Origin: CAYFLR01 sp964343805 | Lineage (GTDB): Bacteria > Bdellovibrionota_B > Oligoflexia > CAYFLR01 | Assembly: GCA_964343805.1 (NCBI GenBank) | Contig: CAYFLR010000025.1 | Span: 14,846 to 78,845 of the forward strand | DNA: 64,000 bases | Direction: 5' to 3' | Notes under the pieces: generated by a model | Told to the model about the DNA's origin: nothing | Database searches by the model: none | Seen by the model: the letters and a program-made list of their open reading frames with translations, nothing else | Made by a program: the position numbers and the translations under genes | Part shown: positions 27,263 to 35,864 of the stretch, piece after piece | How positions within the stretch are numbered: the stretch's first letter is position 1 | Layout of the letters: each line of letters begins with the position of its first letter

Positions 27263-28222
27263 CTAGTGGTTCTCAACGATTCCTTTGATTTCCCCATTTC
27301 TAAAAAATGTAATATATTTATGGAGACCAGAAGTGACTCCATTAAAGATATGGGGAAAAGGATGTTGATAAGTATAGTTATAGATTCGCCCTGAATAGAA
27401 GGCTTCCTCATTGTAAAAGCTGGGCTCCACTTTTGTTTGAAACATAGAATTAGCTATTCGGCTGGCACAAAGCCGATGAATAATTTCTTGTTGATAAGGA
27501 AGCTGATAGTTTCCTTTCACACAAATAGGAAAACCATTGGCATCGGCATAGACAAACTCCGCGAAAGAGACCTCCTCAAAATAGTCTCTCAAGCCTAAGG
27601 TCTCCAAACGAGTTGAGCTAATTAGATTATTGAAATATCGAGACCGTTTGGAATTCCTATGATAATTAAGGGTAATAGCCTCACGCAAAGTCAGTTCATG
27701 AAGTATGAGACTCGCATGGTTTTCAGCATCAAGGTAGTCCACTAAATCTTCGTTTATTAGATAGAATATAGCAGGGTCATCAAAATCCCCCCCTTGAATA
27801 GCAATCTGCTCCACTTTACAGTATTTAGGGATGATAATATCTCCTGAGTCAGGAATGTCGTCTAAGGTAATGTTACGTACTCTTTTAGTTGAAGCTTCAA
27901 ATTCATTCCACCACAATCTGTAGAGTCTTGCTCGCGATGGGTTTATTTTTTCTAATCTATCTATGACAAACTCGACCTTTTCTTGATAAGAGATTCCTGG
28001 TCCATAGTCTAAAGTAAGTTGATGCCTTCTTCGAGCTTCGTAGTGATCGAGCATCTCTACCGACACCTTAACCTTGGAATTTGGTTTATAACAAACCACC
28101 ACATCCCCACCATTACCAATCTCATGACCACGAAGGACAGGTGCATGGTCGGCGCTCGCAACATGGGGTTGAAAGGAGATTAAAATTATACTTAAAAGAA
28201 GTTTAATGAGTAGTAACTTCAT
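27263..28222 (-). CDS. Exported GNGGDVVVC-type protein
   Basis: This 319-residue protein has a signal peptide (1-24) followed by HEIGNGGDVVVCYKP and the shared helical region VEFVIDRLEKINPSRARLYR. It starts 2 nt after the stop of the TIGR02147-type regulator, with its AAGGAT ribosome site inside the regulator's last codons, so the two are translationally linked. It is shorter than its paralogue at 25559-27232, which has an added C-terminal part. Two conserved Cys-containing strands (FPICVKG and HRLCASR) are also shared. There is no enzymatic motif that I recognise. Confidence 0.82.
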   Translation of the reverse strand: MKLLLIKLLLSIILISFQPHVASADHAPVLRGHEIGNGGDVVVCYKPNSKVKVSVEMLDHYEARRRHQLTLDYGPGISYQEKVEFVIDRLEKINPSRARLYRLWWNEFEASTKRVRNITLDDIPDSGDIIIPKYCKVEQIAIQGGDFDDPAIFYLINEDLVDYLDAENHASLILHELTLREAITLNYHRNSKRSRYFNNLISSTRLETLGLRDYFEEVSFAEFVYADANGFPICVKGNYQLPYQQEIIHRLCASRIANSMFQTKVEPSFYNEEAFYSGRIYNYTYQHPFPHIFNGVTSGLHKYITFFRNGEIKGIVENH

Positions 28223-28224
28223 GG

Positions 28225-29046
28225 TTAATCCTTATCTGTTTTGGTTGAAACGGGTACTAATTGCACATTTAGTCGATAGACTTCAGACTTAGCATCAGGG
28301 TCTTGTTCTAAACACTCACAGAGCTCACGACGAAATTTCTTAATAATTTCTTTAGCTTGAGACATTTTTTTCACATCAATAGCCATGGTCATGGAGGTAA
28401 TATCTCGATCAGAAACATTATCTTCCTCCAGGTTATCAATAGTTTCCTCCAGGATGGTTCGATGTGATTGCCTTATTGAGGCTGATGGGATATCAGTAGG
28501 GGTAGCTAACCCTGATGGAGAAGTAAGTAAGAGTTCCCCATCTTTCTCTTCTATGTAACCAAGACGTTTTAACCGGGACAGTGCCAGGTTAATATTGAAA
28601 GGCGTCTGATTGAGCCGTTTGGCCATCCACTTGGTGTCATTTACAAAGGAGTTGGTCTCAATGAGACTGAGTAGTGCAAAGTGATGAGGTTCGCTAATCA
28701 GGGAAAAGTGGTCAATCTCAATTTGTTTAGGTCTGGAAATTTCCTCGAAAATAGAACGACTTACCGGAGAAATTTGTTGTTTAGTGGCTTTTCGATACTC
28801 TTTTGCCTTTTGAATACTTTCTAAGAACTCGTATTTTTTCTCTGGATTGAACCCCAGGTTCTTCGAGATCTTTTCTCCCAGGTTTAAGGTAAAATTGCGC
28901 TCTCCCGAAAGCAATTGAGAGACCCTTCCTGGTGGCAAATCCAGTGTCTTGGCAAAACTCCTTAAAGAGTAGGCCTTGTTTTTACTATTTCTTAATAGAA
29001 ATTCTTTTTCAAATAAAATTTTTGGTAAATCCAATGTAATATCCAT
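28225..29046 (-). CDS. TIGR02147/DUF4423-type transcriptional regulator
   Basis: The start is placed at 29046 (MDITLDLPKIL); the longer frame to 29148 would begin upstream of the predicted promoter. The product has 273 residues: an N-terminal lambda-repressor-like HTH (SLRSFAKTLDLPPGRVSQLL), then the DUF4423-type domain with a second winged-helix segment (KWMAKRLNQTPFNINLALSRLKRLGYIEE, quoted in part) and a C-terminal DITSMTMAIDVKKM region. This family is expanded in Bdellovibrio-like bacteria and Fibrobacter. It heads the operon for three exported proteins and probably regulates it. No ribosome site is visible and the -10 box ends 7 nt before ATG, so the mRNA may be leaderless. Confidence 0.85.
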   Translation of the reverse strand: MDITLDLPKILFEKEFLLRNSKNKAYSLRSFAKTLDLPPGRVSQLLSGERNFTLNLGEKISKNLGFNPEKKYEFLESIQKAKEYRKATKQQISPVSRSIFEEISRPKQIEIDHFSLISEPHHFALLSLIETNSFVNDTKWMAKRLNQTPFNINLALSRLKRLGYIEEKDGELLLTSPSGLATPTDIPSASIRQSHRTILEETIDNLEEDNVSDRDITSMTMAIDVKKMSQAKEIIKKFRRELCECLEQDPDAKSEVYRLNVQLVPVSTKTDKD

Positions 29047-29053
29047 GAGAAAG

Positions 29054-29109
29054 GATATATATCCACCGAGCTTCAAAGTCAAGCTTTTTGGAAACAATAT
29101 GTTACCAAA
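29054..29109 (-). promoter_or_regulatory. Promoter plus inverted-repeat operator for the regulator operon
   Basis: On the minus strand, TTGACT (29077-29082) and TATATC (29054-29059) are 17 bp apart. Upstream lies an inverted repeat, TTTGGTAAC and GTTTCCAAA (29087-29109, 8 of 9 pairs around a 5-bp centre). GGAAACA recurs at 29090, 29115 and 29153 on the + strand. This is consistent with autoregulation by the HTH protein it drives. Confidence 0.55.
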
Positions 29110-29199
29110 TTTATGGAAACAGGTAAAATACCTCGTACTTATAAGCACTTACGGAAACACGACTAAAAACTATCGAGTTATGCTCAAAACTTCCTTGAC

Positions 29200-29216
29200 T
29201 CTCCCCTTAAGGGAGA
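29200..29216. other. Short hairpin sequence between two minus-strand genes
   Basis: TCTCCC (29200-29205) and GGGAGA (29211-29216) form a 6-bp stem with a 5-nt loop, 88 bp past the end of the 1279-residue gene. It may help end that transcript, but no T tract follows. Confidence 0.25.
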
Positions 29217-29303
29217 ACTTAAAATTATGATGGGAAAAAAGGTAATACCCTTAACAAATGATTTATTATCCATGTTGTTCAATCTTTTTTTCAAATCTGA
29301 GAA

Positions 29304-32300
29304 CTAATAAAACTCTACACTCTTGGCCACCGGCAACTCACCGAAAATATCTTGCAGGCCCAATCCCCCACTGATAAAAACCGATGAGGGAGTCAGTTTA
29401 TTATCATGTAAGAATTTTCGGATGGGTGGGACCACGCCAAATTTACCCCAACTTTTTCCGGCAAATCGTCTCTTTACCAAGGCTTCATCTTGCTGAATGG
29501 TTGAGAAACTAGGAAAAACCCCAAAAATTTCCCCCATCACAAACATTTTCTTTTCGCTAAAAACAGCTTTTAAAAGGGCCACTCCCTTTTCATGATGCTT
29601 GATGCGAGTGGAAAATATATTGCGTTTCTCCGTTAGCCTCGCCATAAGAAAGTTCACTGCGCTTAAAAAATCTTCTGGGTCTTCTTTGTTTCGGTTGAGT
29701 TTGTTTCTTGCCCATATCAGATCAGAACGTAATGTTTGATACTTGGTATAGGTTTCGAAGTCGTTATCGTCCTCGCTGGGTTTGTTAGTGGGATCTATTT
29801 TTTTGTGATAATTAAAATGATTGCGGGCGATTTGATCCAGATCCTCATCGGTGTATTTCATAAATTTAGAGTAGATGGCTTCACCTTGAACATACATTCG
29901 AATCCGGGTATAGAGTTTTCGGTAGGTGTCCACCTCTTCTTTCGGAGGGAGCACATAATTTCTAAAAAAGGGTTCGTCGGCAGATTTTGAAAAGAGATCA
30001 TTGACTTCCTCGATATGTTCCTCTAAACCTTCTAAATCAAACTTACGATGGTAATCCCCCACTTCGATTAAAATCATCATATTTTCCGGTTTTTTGGCAT
30101 CCATCTCTACAGCCATGGAACGCATGTTACGCTTAGCCACAGTGAGTGATTTATTACCCCGAAAACTCACCACTTCATCACTGCCCAAAAGACCTTTTTT
30201 CCGTGAATAGAAGCGATGAAAAACCCGCTCTTTGCCACCTGGGAGCTTTACTTTGGCTTGGGAATATCCTTTAGCTCCATCCTTTTTCCAAAATAATAAA
30301 AACATGGCATTAAAACTTTTCCGCCATCCTTCAGTTTCTAGGGCTAACTCTCGGTGCATTTCCACTTCCACATCATCGTTTCCACCATTTAATAATAACT
30401 GAAGAGCCTCGTGATCCCGCTGGCGTTGATTGTAATCCAAGGTCGATAAACCTATGTCATATTGTGGCATCTTAAATTGATAGAGAGCTCCATTTCCCTT
30501 AAATTTCCGATAAGAAAAACTTAAGTCTAAGGTGGGTAAGTCCACAATATAAGCATTGATATTAGCAAAGGCCAATCGAGCATTGGCCCCATGAGCTGAT
30601 GTTTTTTCCTTATATACTGAAAGCTGTCCCATGGAGTCACGATAAAAATATATCGGTCTGGCCTTGTGCCAACTATAACCCAGACTGGCCTTCACCTCGA
30701 CTCCATCACTGTATCCTCCAGAAACACTTGCACCAAAGCCATAGCTATCTGAGACTTTGAACATTTCACCCGCATCGAGGCGATGAGCGATCATCTTTTT
30801 CCAAGCCATAATAAATGGGAAAATTTTTATAGGTGCCCTGGCAGCGTCTGCCCAGGTGTCGCCAAATTGAATCAATTCAAAGTCTCGACGCCAGACCACC
30901 CATTTAGCAGAACCCGAGATGGGAAAGCGTTCTATAATTTCGCTAAAGAAACCACTGTTCACATCGATTTCAATGGATATACTATCTTTGACGTAAAAAG
31001 CTTGGCTATTATCGCTATAATTAACCAGAGCTTTATTACTATCCACCGTACGATTCACTGTCACTTTTAACCCTGGAGTGATTCCAGTGACAGAGAGAAC
31101 CTTTCCTTTCATACCGTCCCAAATTTGCTTGCTTAATGAGCCAGATAAATTAAAGGCGCTACTGATCTTGGCCGACAACTCACCATGTAATTTTACCATG
31201 TCAATGGTTTGCGCTAAATAATCTAGCACATAAGGGAAGTAGCTATCGCGTGAAATTTCATAATTGGTATAACCTTCATAATGGGTTTTAACGATCATCC
31301 CATTTTTCACATTTTCGTTGGGACTATAGCTATCTAAATCCACAACGGGGTACAGAGGATATTCATCTTCCAGCTCAAATGCTTTTACTATTTCGTTACG
31401 CCGATTGGTGATCTTATGAACAAACAAATCGCCTACATCACTAGGGTAGCCCGCTTGAATGGTGGCATATTTTATATCCTCATGTTGGATATCAGCAATA
31501 CGCCTTGCCATCCATTTTACATCTTCATAGGTGGTAGTGGTAAAACGCTCCATATCTAGCATTCCTTCGGACCACCAAATATGAACTTTTTTCTTATCCC
31601 AAGACATAAGAGAGGGGTGGTAATTATTTACCCCCCAACGATCTTTAATACGAAACATATGCCAGGGATGACGTAAATCCACTGACATGTTTAAGGAGAA
31701 TCCAATATCCGATAGAGAATGGATAGGCTCAAAGCCTTGATCGGTTTTGCGTAGAAAAGCACGGTGATTTCCCGCTTTGGTGTCTAATAGGCTTAGCCAA
31801 CCATAGAATAACACCATAGCCCGGTATTCCCGACGATTTCCTTGATCCCATCCTTCGGGGTGAAAAGGACCCAGCTTAATGGTACTCGGGTCATCCACCG
31901 CGATATTTACATCACGTAAAACAACCCATTCTTTCCCATCGTCCGTTTTACCGTGGGAATGCATGTAAATAGCCCACTCTTTGAGGTTCCCTTTGTATTT
32001 TCTTTCCCATTGAGCCTTAAACCCACTGAGCGTTGTTTTACCTAAATATATTTTAACCAAGGGGCGATGAATGACTGGATTGTGATAAAAACCCACCAGC
32101 CGCCCTAATATGGAGGAGGCAATTTGCGAGTGAACTTCAAATCCCATTTTAATTTTAATATCCACTTTCTTGCCATTGCGTTTAAAATAGGCTTTTAACT
32201 TAGGAGATCCAGCACTGGAGTATTTCATATGTTTATAGTGTATTGTTTCATCTTCTTTAGGAAACCAGTCTATATGCATATCTTTAACTTCTCCCACAGT

Positions 32301-33143
32301 CTCATGGGTTACCTGGGTCCAGAGAGCTGACTTACCAGGATTTAATCTAGATATGTCAAAGCCACAATGAACCAGCTTTTCTAGATCTTCTCGCTTTATA
32401 TAGTCACCCGCCTTGGCTTCCGTTTTCAAACAGCTTTTAATTGAGCCAAGGTGAGCAGATGGAACCACCAAGTTATTGGCATGAACCTGGTGTTTTTGCC
32501 TCTTCTTATAAATGTATCCTAAGACGTTTTTGGCAATGGCCAGATAATCAAGATCCTGATGGACCATTTTTCGCGGTGCATTAGGAAGATAAAATACGGT
32601 ATAAATAGAGATAAACTCGTCTACCAGGGCATCGGCACGTTGATCCTCTATACCTTTTTGCACTAACTCTAGTAATTTTGTGATCCGCGGGATTAAGTAT
32701 TGGTTGTAGGCAATGAGAAGCGCCGACTTCTGATCATTCATTTTCTTTAAAGCGCTCTTTTTAGCTTTCTTAAAGGAAGTGATTTCCATTTCCAGTTTTT
32801 CTAATAATCTTGTCTCATACAAATCTTCCGCTAAGGATTGTTTTTCCTTCTCTAGTCGCTCAATGTAGTTTTGAATTTTTTCCACATCATAAGTTTCTCC
32901 GATCTTAAGCCACCTCTTAATATACTCTTCAGCGGTCTGTACATGATCTTGATTTAACTCTCCATGGTTGGGCCTAAAATTATCAGAGTTTTTCAAATAG
33001 GCACTCAAGGTAATAGCTGATGCCGTCACCTGAGATGAACTTTTTTGCTTACGTTTTATACAAGATTGGAAACAAACTATGATAAAGCAAAAAATTAAAG
33101 CCATACTGACGGGTTTAAAAAAAGAAAAAGTCTTTTTTTGCAC
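29304..33143 (-). CDS. Large lipoprotein with kinase-like central domain
   Basis: This 1279-residue protein has a GTG start behind AGGAG. The N-terminal hydrophobic segment ends CFQSC (C28), a probable lipobox. Residues 70-175 are coiled coil. Residues about 320-490 resemble atypical secreted kinase-fold proteins: KIKMGFEVHSQIASSILGRL (about 330-349), then D454-TKAG-N459 and D479-IG, which could serve as catalytic and metal-binding residues. The 700-residue remainder has beta-rich stretches with many aromatic residues and a region (about 860-1000) that may be a barrel or toxin-like fold. Kinase activity is inference from motif spacing. Confidence 0.72.
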   Translation of the reverse strand: MQKKTFSFFKPVSMALIFCFIIVCFQSCIKRKQKSSSQVTASAITLSAYLKNSDNFRPNHGELNQDHVQTAEEYIKRWLKIGETYDVEKIQNYIERLEKEKQSLAEDLYETRLLEKLEMEITSFKKAKKSALKKMNDQKSALLIAYNQYLIPRITKLLELVQKGIEDQRADALVDEFISIYTVFYLPNAPRKMVHQDLDYLAIAKNVLGYIYKKRQKHQVHANNLVVPSAHLGSIKSCLKTEAKAGDYIKREDLEKLVHCGFDISRLNPGKSALWTQVTHETVGEVKDMHIDWFPKEDETIHYKHMKYSSAGSPKLKAYFKRNGKKVDIKIKMGFEVHSQIASSILGRLVGFYHNPVIHRPLVKIYLGKTTLSGFKAQWERKYKGNLKEWAIYMHSHGKTDDGKEWVVLRDVNIAVDDPSTIKLGPFHPEGWDQGNRREYRAMVLFYGWLSLLDTKAGNHRAFLRKTDQGFEPIHSLSDIGFSLNMSVDLRHPWHMFRIKDRWGVNNYHPSLMSWDKKKVHIWWSEGMLDMERFTTTTYEDVKWMARRIADIQHEDIKYATIQAGYPSDVGDLFVHKITNRRNEIVKAFELEDEYPLYPVVDLDSYSPNENVKNGMIVKTHYEGYTNYEISRDSYFPYVLDYLAQTIDMVKLHGELSAKISSAFNLSGSLSKQIWDGMKGKVLSVTGITPGLKVTVNRTVDSNKALVNYSDNSQAFYVKDSISIEIDVNSGFFSEIIERFPISGSAKWVVWRRDFELIQFGDTWADAARAPIKIFPFIMAWKKMIAHRLDAGEMFKVSDSYGFGASVSGGYSDGVEVKASLGYSWHKARPIYFYRDSMGQLSVYKEKTSAHGANARLAFANINAYIVDLPTLDLSFSYRKFKGNGALYQFKMPQYDIGLSTLDYNQRQRDHEALQLLLNGGNDDVEVEMHRELALETEGWRKSFNAMFLLFWKKDGAKGYSQAKVKLPGGKERVFHRFYSRKKGLLGSDEVVSFRGNKSLTVAKRNMRSMAVEMDAKKPENMMILIEVGDYHRKFDLEGLEEHIEEVNDLFSKSADEPFFRNYVLPPKEEVDTYRKLYTRIRMYVQGEAIYSKFMKYTDEDLDQIARNHFNYHKKIDPTNKPSEDDNDFETYTKYQTLRSDLIWARNKLNRNKEDPEDFLSAVNFLMARLTEKRNIFSTRIKHHEKGVALLKAVFSEKKMFVMGEIFGVFPSFSTIQQDEALVKRRFAGKSWGKFGVVPPIRKFLHDNKLTPSSVFISGGLGLQDIFGELPVAKSVEFY

Positions 33144-33302
33144 TGTGATCTCCTAGAGACATGGATGAAGGGTTTTATTTACGTTAATAGCCTATTATAT
33201 CATAGGGGGTAAGCTCATGGACAATTCCCGACAAAATTTACTCATCTTAATGCCTTATCTTCCGATACGCACTAAAGGGTAATATAAAAACTGGAGTCTG
33301 CA

Positions 33303-35855
33303 TTGCTTTTTAAACGATTTTCAATAATAGTGATGGCTATATTTATTGTAAGTGGTTGTAAATATAGAATAAGCAGCAAAAGTCAATCCATTCAATCCTT
33401 GGATACTTGTCAAAGAGAAGTGAACATTTGTCAATCTACGGTGCAGTTAAAATCCCATTTCTTAAAGAATGAAATTCGTTTTGGTTCAGCGGTTTTATTG
33501 GAGCATAGAGAGCATAATCATCAAAATGTATATTATTTTGTCACAGCTGAGCATGTTTTAACTCCCAAGATTGATAAACTGGAGATAATCATTCAAGGGC
33601 AACCTATTGATATTGATCCTAAAAGTGTGCATAGATTTTCAAACTACGATTTAGCCTACATAATAATCAAACAAAATCATACACTTCCGTTAAAAGCCAT
33701 TAAATGGACTCCCATCCCCCAGCAGAGAGAAATCTTAAATCATATCAGAAGAGGAATGTTCAATCTTTTAAAACTCGCTCAGAAGAGACCTTGGTTAAGC
33801 TACCTCTCCTCAGTTCAAGCTGGTTTTCCTATGGTTACCTGGCCTATTCTGGAACTCGTAGGCTATCCACATAGTAAAAATAGTAATTTTGACCCCATAA
33901 ATGTGGTGATGACCACCAATGCCAATCAATCTCAAATTAATTTTGCCCATCAGATGCAAAAGGTGCCCAATGATTGGAATGAAGTTCACAAGGATAGATC
34001 AAAAATCTCAGTCCCGGCAAGGGTAAGAATCGATCACACTGACCATCGATTTCTTCCACCAAGTTCAGTAATTACCGTGGATTCCAAAGTCTCACCTGGA
34101 ATGAGCGGAGGAGGTGCATTTTTATACCATAAAACAAGCCCCACCTTCTTTGGAATAATTTCCGCTTATCACCCTTTTAAACAAGTATCTTATATAATTA
34201 GTAGTGAACTTATCTATGACGGGTTAGTGAGTGTAAAAAAGTCCATGAATTGGATCGACCAAGACTACATTGTCTCTAGAAAAAAACTGGGTTTACCAAG
34301 AGTAATAAGAGATTCAGGAATGGTATTTAGCACCAGGACAGTCATATCATCAACATCAGGAAACGACATCACAGATGTAGGTGGAAATGACATCACAGAT
34401 GTAGGTGGAAATGACATCACTGACGTAGGTGGAAACGACATCACTGACGTGGGAAAAAAACAGATTGCTCGTGCATCTGAATATAGCAAGTTGATGGCCG
34501 ATCAACACTTATTAAAGCGAAATGTACTAGAAGGTATTTTCTTAGAAAAAGCGGGCAGTGATCAACGATGGGAACCATTTGTAAACCAACAGATAGTGGC
34601 TGTAGGAGACACCCAAATATCTGATTTATTCGATTTTAACAAAGTGGTGCAAAACCTGCCACCTAATGGATCAAAACTCCCTCCCATTATCACCCTCAAG
34701 CAGGTTAAAAAGAAACAGATAAATCACTTTAAAGCTCTTATGCAAAATATAGATTGGATTGGAACGGGCATTCAAAGGGACTTAAAAGGAATTAATGATG
34801 AGAGTACTGAAATTGGGCTGGCAGTAAATAGTAAAAAGGATGGATTTCTGCTTACCAGTTGGCCAATTGATAAGCCTTGCCCCACAGAAGATCTACCATA
34901 CATTTCAAAGGGTTTTAAAGATCAAGAAAAGAAAACTAAATCTTCATTTAGTAACCGTTTCAAAATCAACTATGGATATGAGAGTCAGAGCATTACCTTG
35001 GAAGAGGTAAGCAAAAACAGCCGATTTAAACTCGATCAAGCAGGTTTATATCAGTACCAATTTACCAATGACAAAGATCCCGATGATTGGATATCCCTTC
35101 ACTTCATTGACTGTAAAAAAGATCTTGGTTGTGGACAACTCCAAGTTTCAAGGGGATTTATAGACCAAGGAAAACATGTTCTGCTCTATTCCTACTACAA
35201 TCTAAAAAACCAAAAAGATGAAATCGCAATGGTTTATCGAAAGTTTTCACCCAAATGGACATGGGAGGAAAAGACCTCTTTAGAAGGACAAGGAAATATC
35301 CATTTAAGCTTTAAAAAAGGCGGGATCTCAAAAGGTCAATCTACTTTACGTTCTTCAAAAAATGGCAAAAAGCCTATTATTATCTATTCTAAAAATGCAA
35401 AGAGTTGTGTTGCAATTGGTAAAGTGAGGTCTCTGTCGAAAGATGCTATTAAAATTTATATTTATAGCTGTAACACTGACACACTCAAAAATCCTTGGAA
35501 AAGTAAAATAGTGCATCGGTTGGGTGAAATCATTATCTATAATAAAGATGAAGTAAGAATGATTGGGGTTTTCCCAGAAGATCATCACAGTGGAATGGAA
35601 CTCGGAACATTTAAAAACTGGAATACTATAAAATTTGTGGAAGCCATTCCCCAAAATGGTCTGGAGCAGGCTTGCCTTATAGGGGACATGGGGGAAGCTC
35701 CTTTCGAAACCAAAAATATAACTTATAAGTTAAATCTTGATATTGATAGATTAAAAAAAGAAGCTTACATCAATGTCTATAATATTCAAGACTATCATTT
35801 AGTCATGTTAATTTCTGCTTTAGAACTCGTTTCAAATTTTGAGGATAATGATTAA
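33303..35855 (+). CDS. Trypsin-like serine protease lipoprotein with PDZ-like region and GNDITDVG repeat
   Basis: TTG start with GGAG 6 nt upstream. Residues 1-19 end in IVSGC, a lipobox. The protease domain shows H84 (VTAEHV), D116 (NYDLAY) and S268 (PGMSGGGAF), the trypsin/HtrA-type triad. Four exact GNDITDVG units follow (about 353-384). Then comes a PDZ-like segment (VNQQIVAVGDTQISDLFDF, about 425-470) and a beta-rich C-terminal half with disulfide-type cysteines. The 850-residue length is well above simple HtrA proteins. It diverges from the large lipoprotein at 29304. It is likely an outer-membrane or periplasmic protease; the target is unknown. Confidence 0.8.
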   Translation: MLFKRFSIIVMAIFIVSGCKYRISSKSQSIQSLDTCQREVNICQSTVQLKSHFLKNEIRFGSAVLLEHREHNHQNVYYFVTAEHVLTPKIDKLEIIIQGQPIDIDPKSVHRFSNYDLAYIIIKQNHTLPLKAIKWTPIPQQREILNHIRRGMFNLLKLAQKRPWLSYLSSVQAGFPMVTWPILELVGYPHSKNSNFDPINVVMTTNANQSQINFAHQMQKVPNDWNEVHKDRSKISVPARVRIDHTDHRFLPPSSVITVDSKVSPGMSGGGAFLYHKTSPTFFGIISAYHPFKQVSYIISSELIYDGLVSVKKSMNWIDQDYIVSRKKLGLPRVIRDSGMVFSTRTVISSTSGNDITDVGGNDITDVGGNDITDVGGNDITDVGKKQIARASEYSKLMADQHLLKRNVLEGIFLEKAGSDQRWEPFVNQQIVAVGDTQISDLFDFNKVVQNLPPNGSKLPPIITLKQVKKKQINHFKALMQNIDWIGTGIQRDLKGINDESTEIGLAVNSKKDGFLLTSWPIDKPCPTEDLPYISKGFKDQEKKTKSSFSNRFKINYGYESQSITLEEVSKNSRFKLDQAGLYQYQFTNDKDPDDWISLHFIDCKKDLGCGQLQVSRGFIDQGKHVLLYSYYNLKNQKDEIAMVYRKFSPKWTWEEKTSLEGQGNIHLSFKKGGISKGQSTLRSSKNGKKPIIIYSKNAKSCVAIGKVRSLSKDAIKIYIYSCNTDTLKNPWKSKIVHRLGEIIIYNKDEVRMIGVFPEDHHSGMELGTFKNWNTIKFVEAIPQNGLEQACLIGDMGEAPFETKNITYKLNLDIDRLKKEAYINVYNIQDYHLVMLISALELVSNFEDND
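34359..34454 (+). repeat. 24-bp tandem repeat, four copies, coding for GNDITDVG
   Basis: Four 24-bp units encode GNDITDVG without peptide change; only synonymous differences such as AAC/AAT and GATGTA/GACGTA are seen. The repeat lies between the protease and PDZ-like parts. The Asp-rich units could form a calcium-binding or spacer element. Confidence 0.9.
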
Positions 35856-35864
35856 GAACCAGAT

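Noticed and set aside
34265..34489. Minus-strand frame with SFPPTSVM repeats
   Set aside because: It is antisense to the GNDITDVG repeat in a well-supported protease gene.
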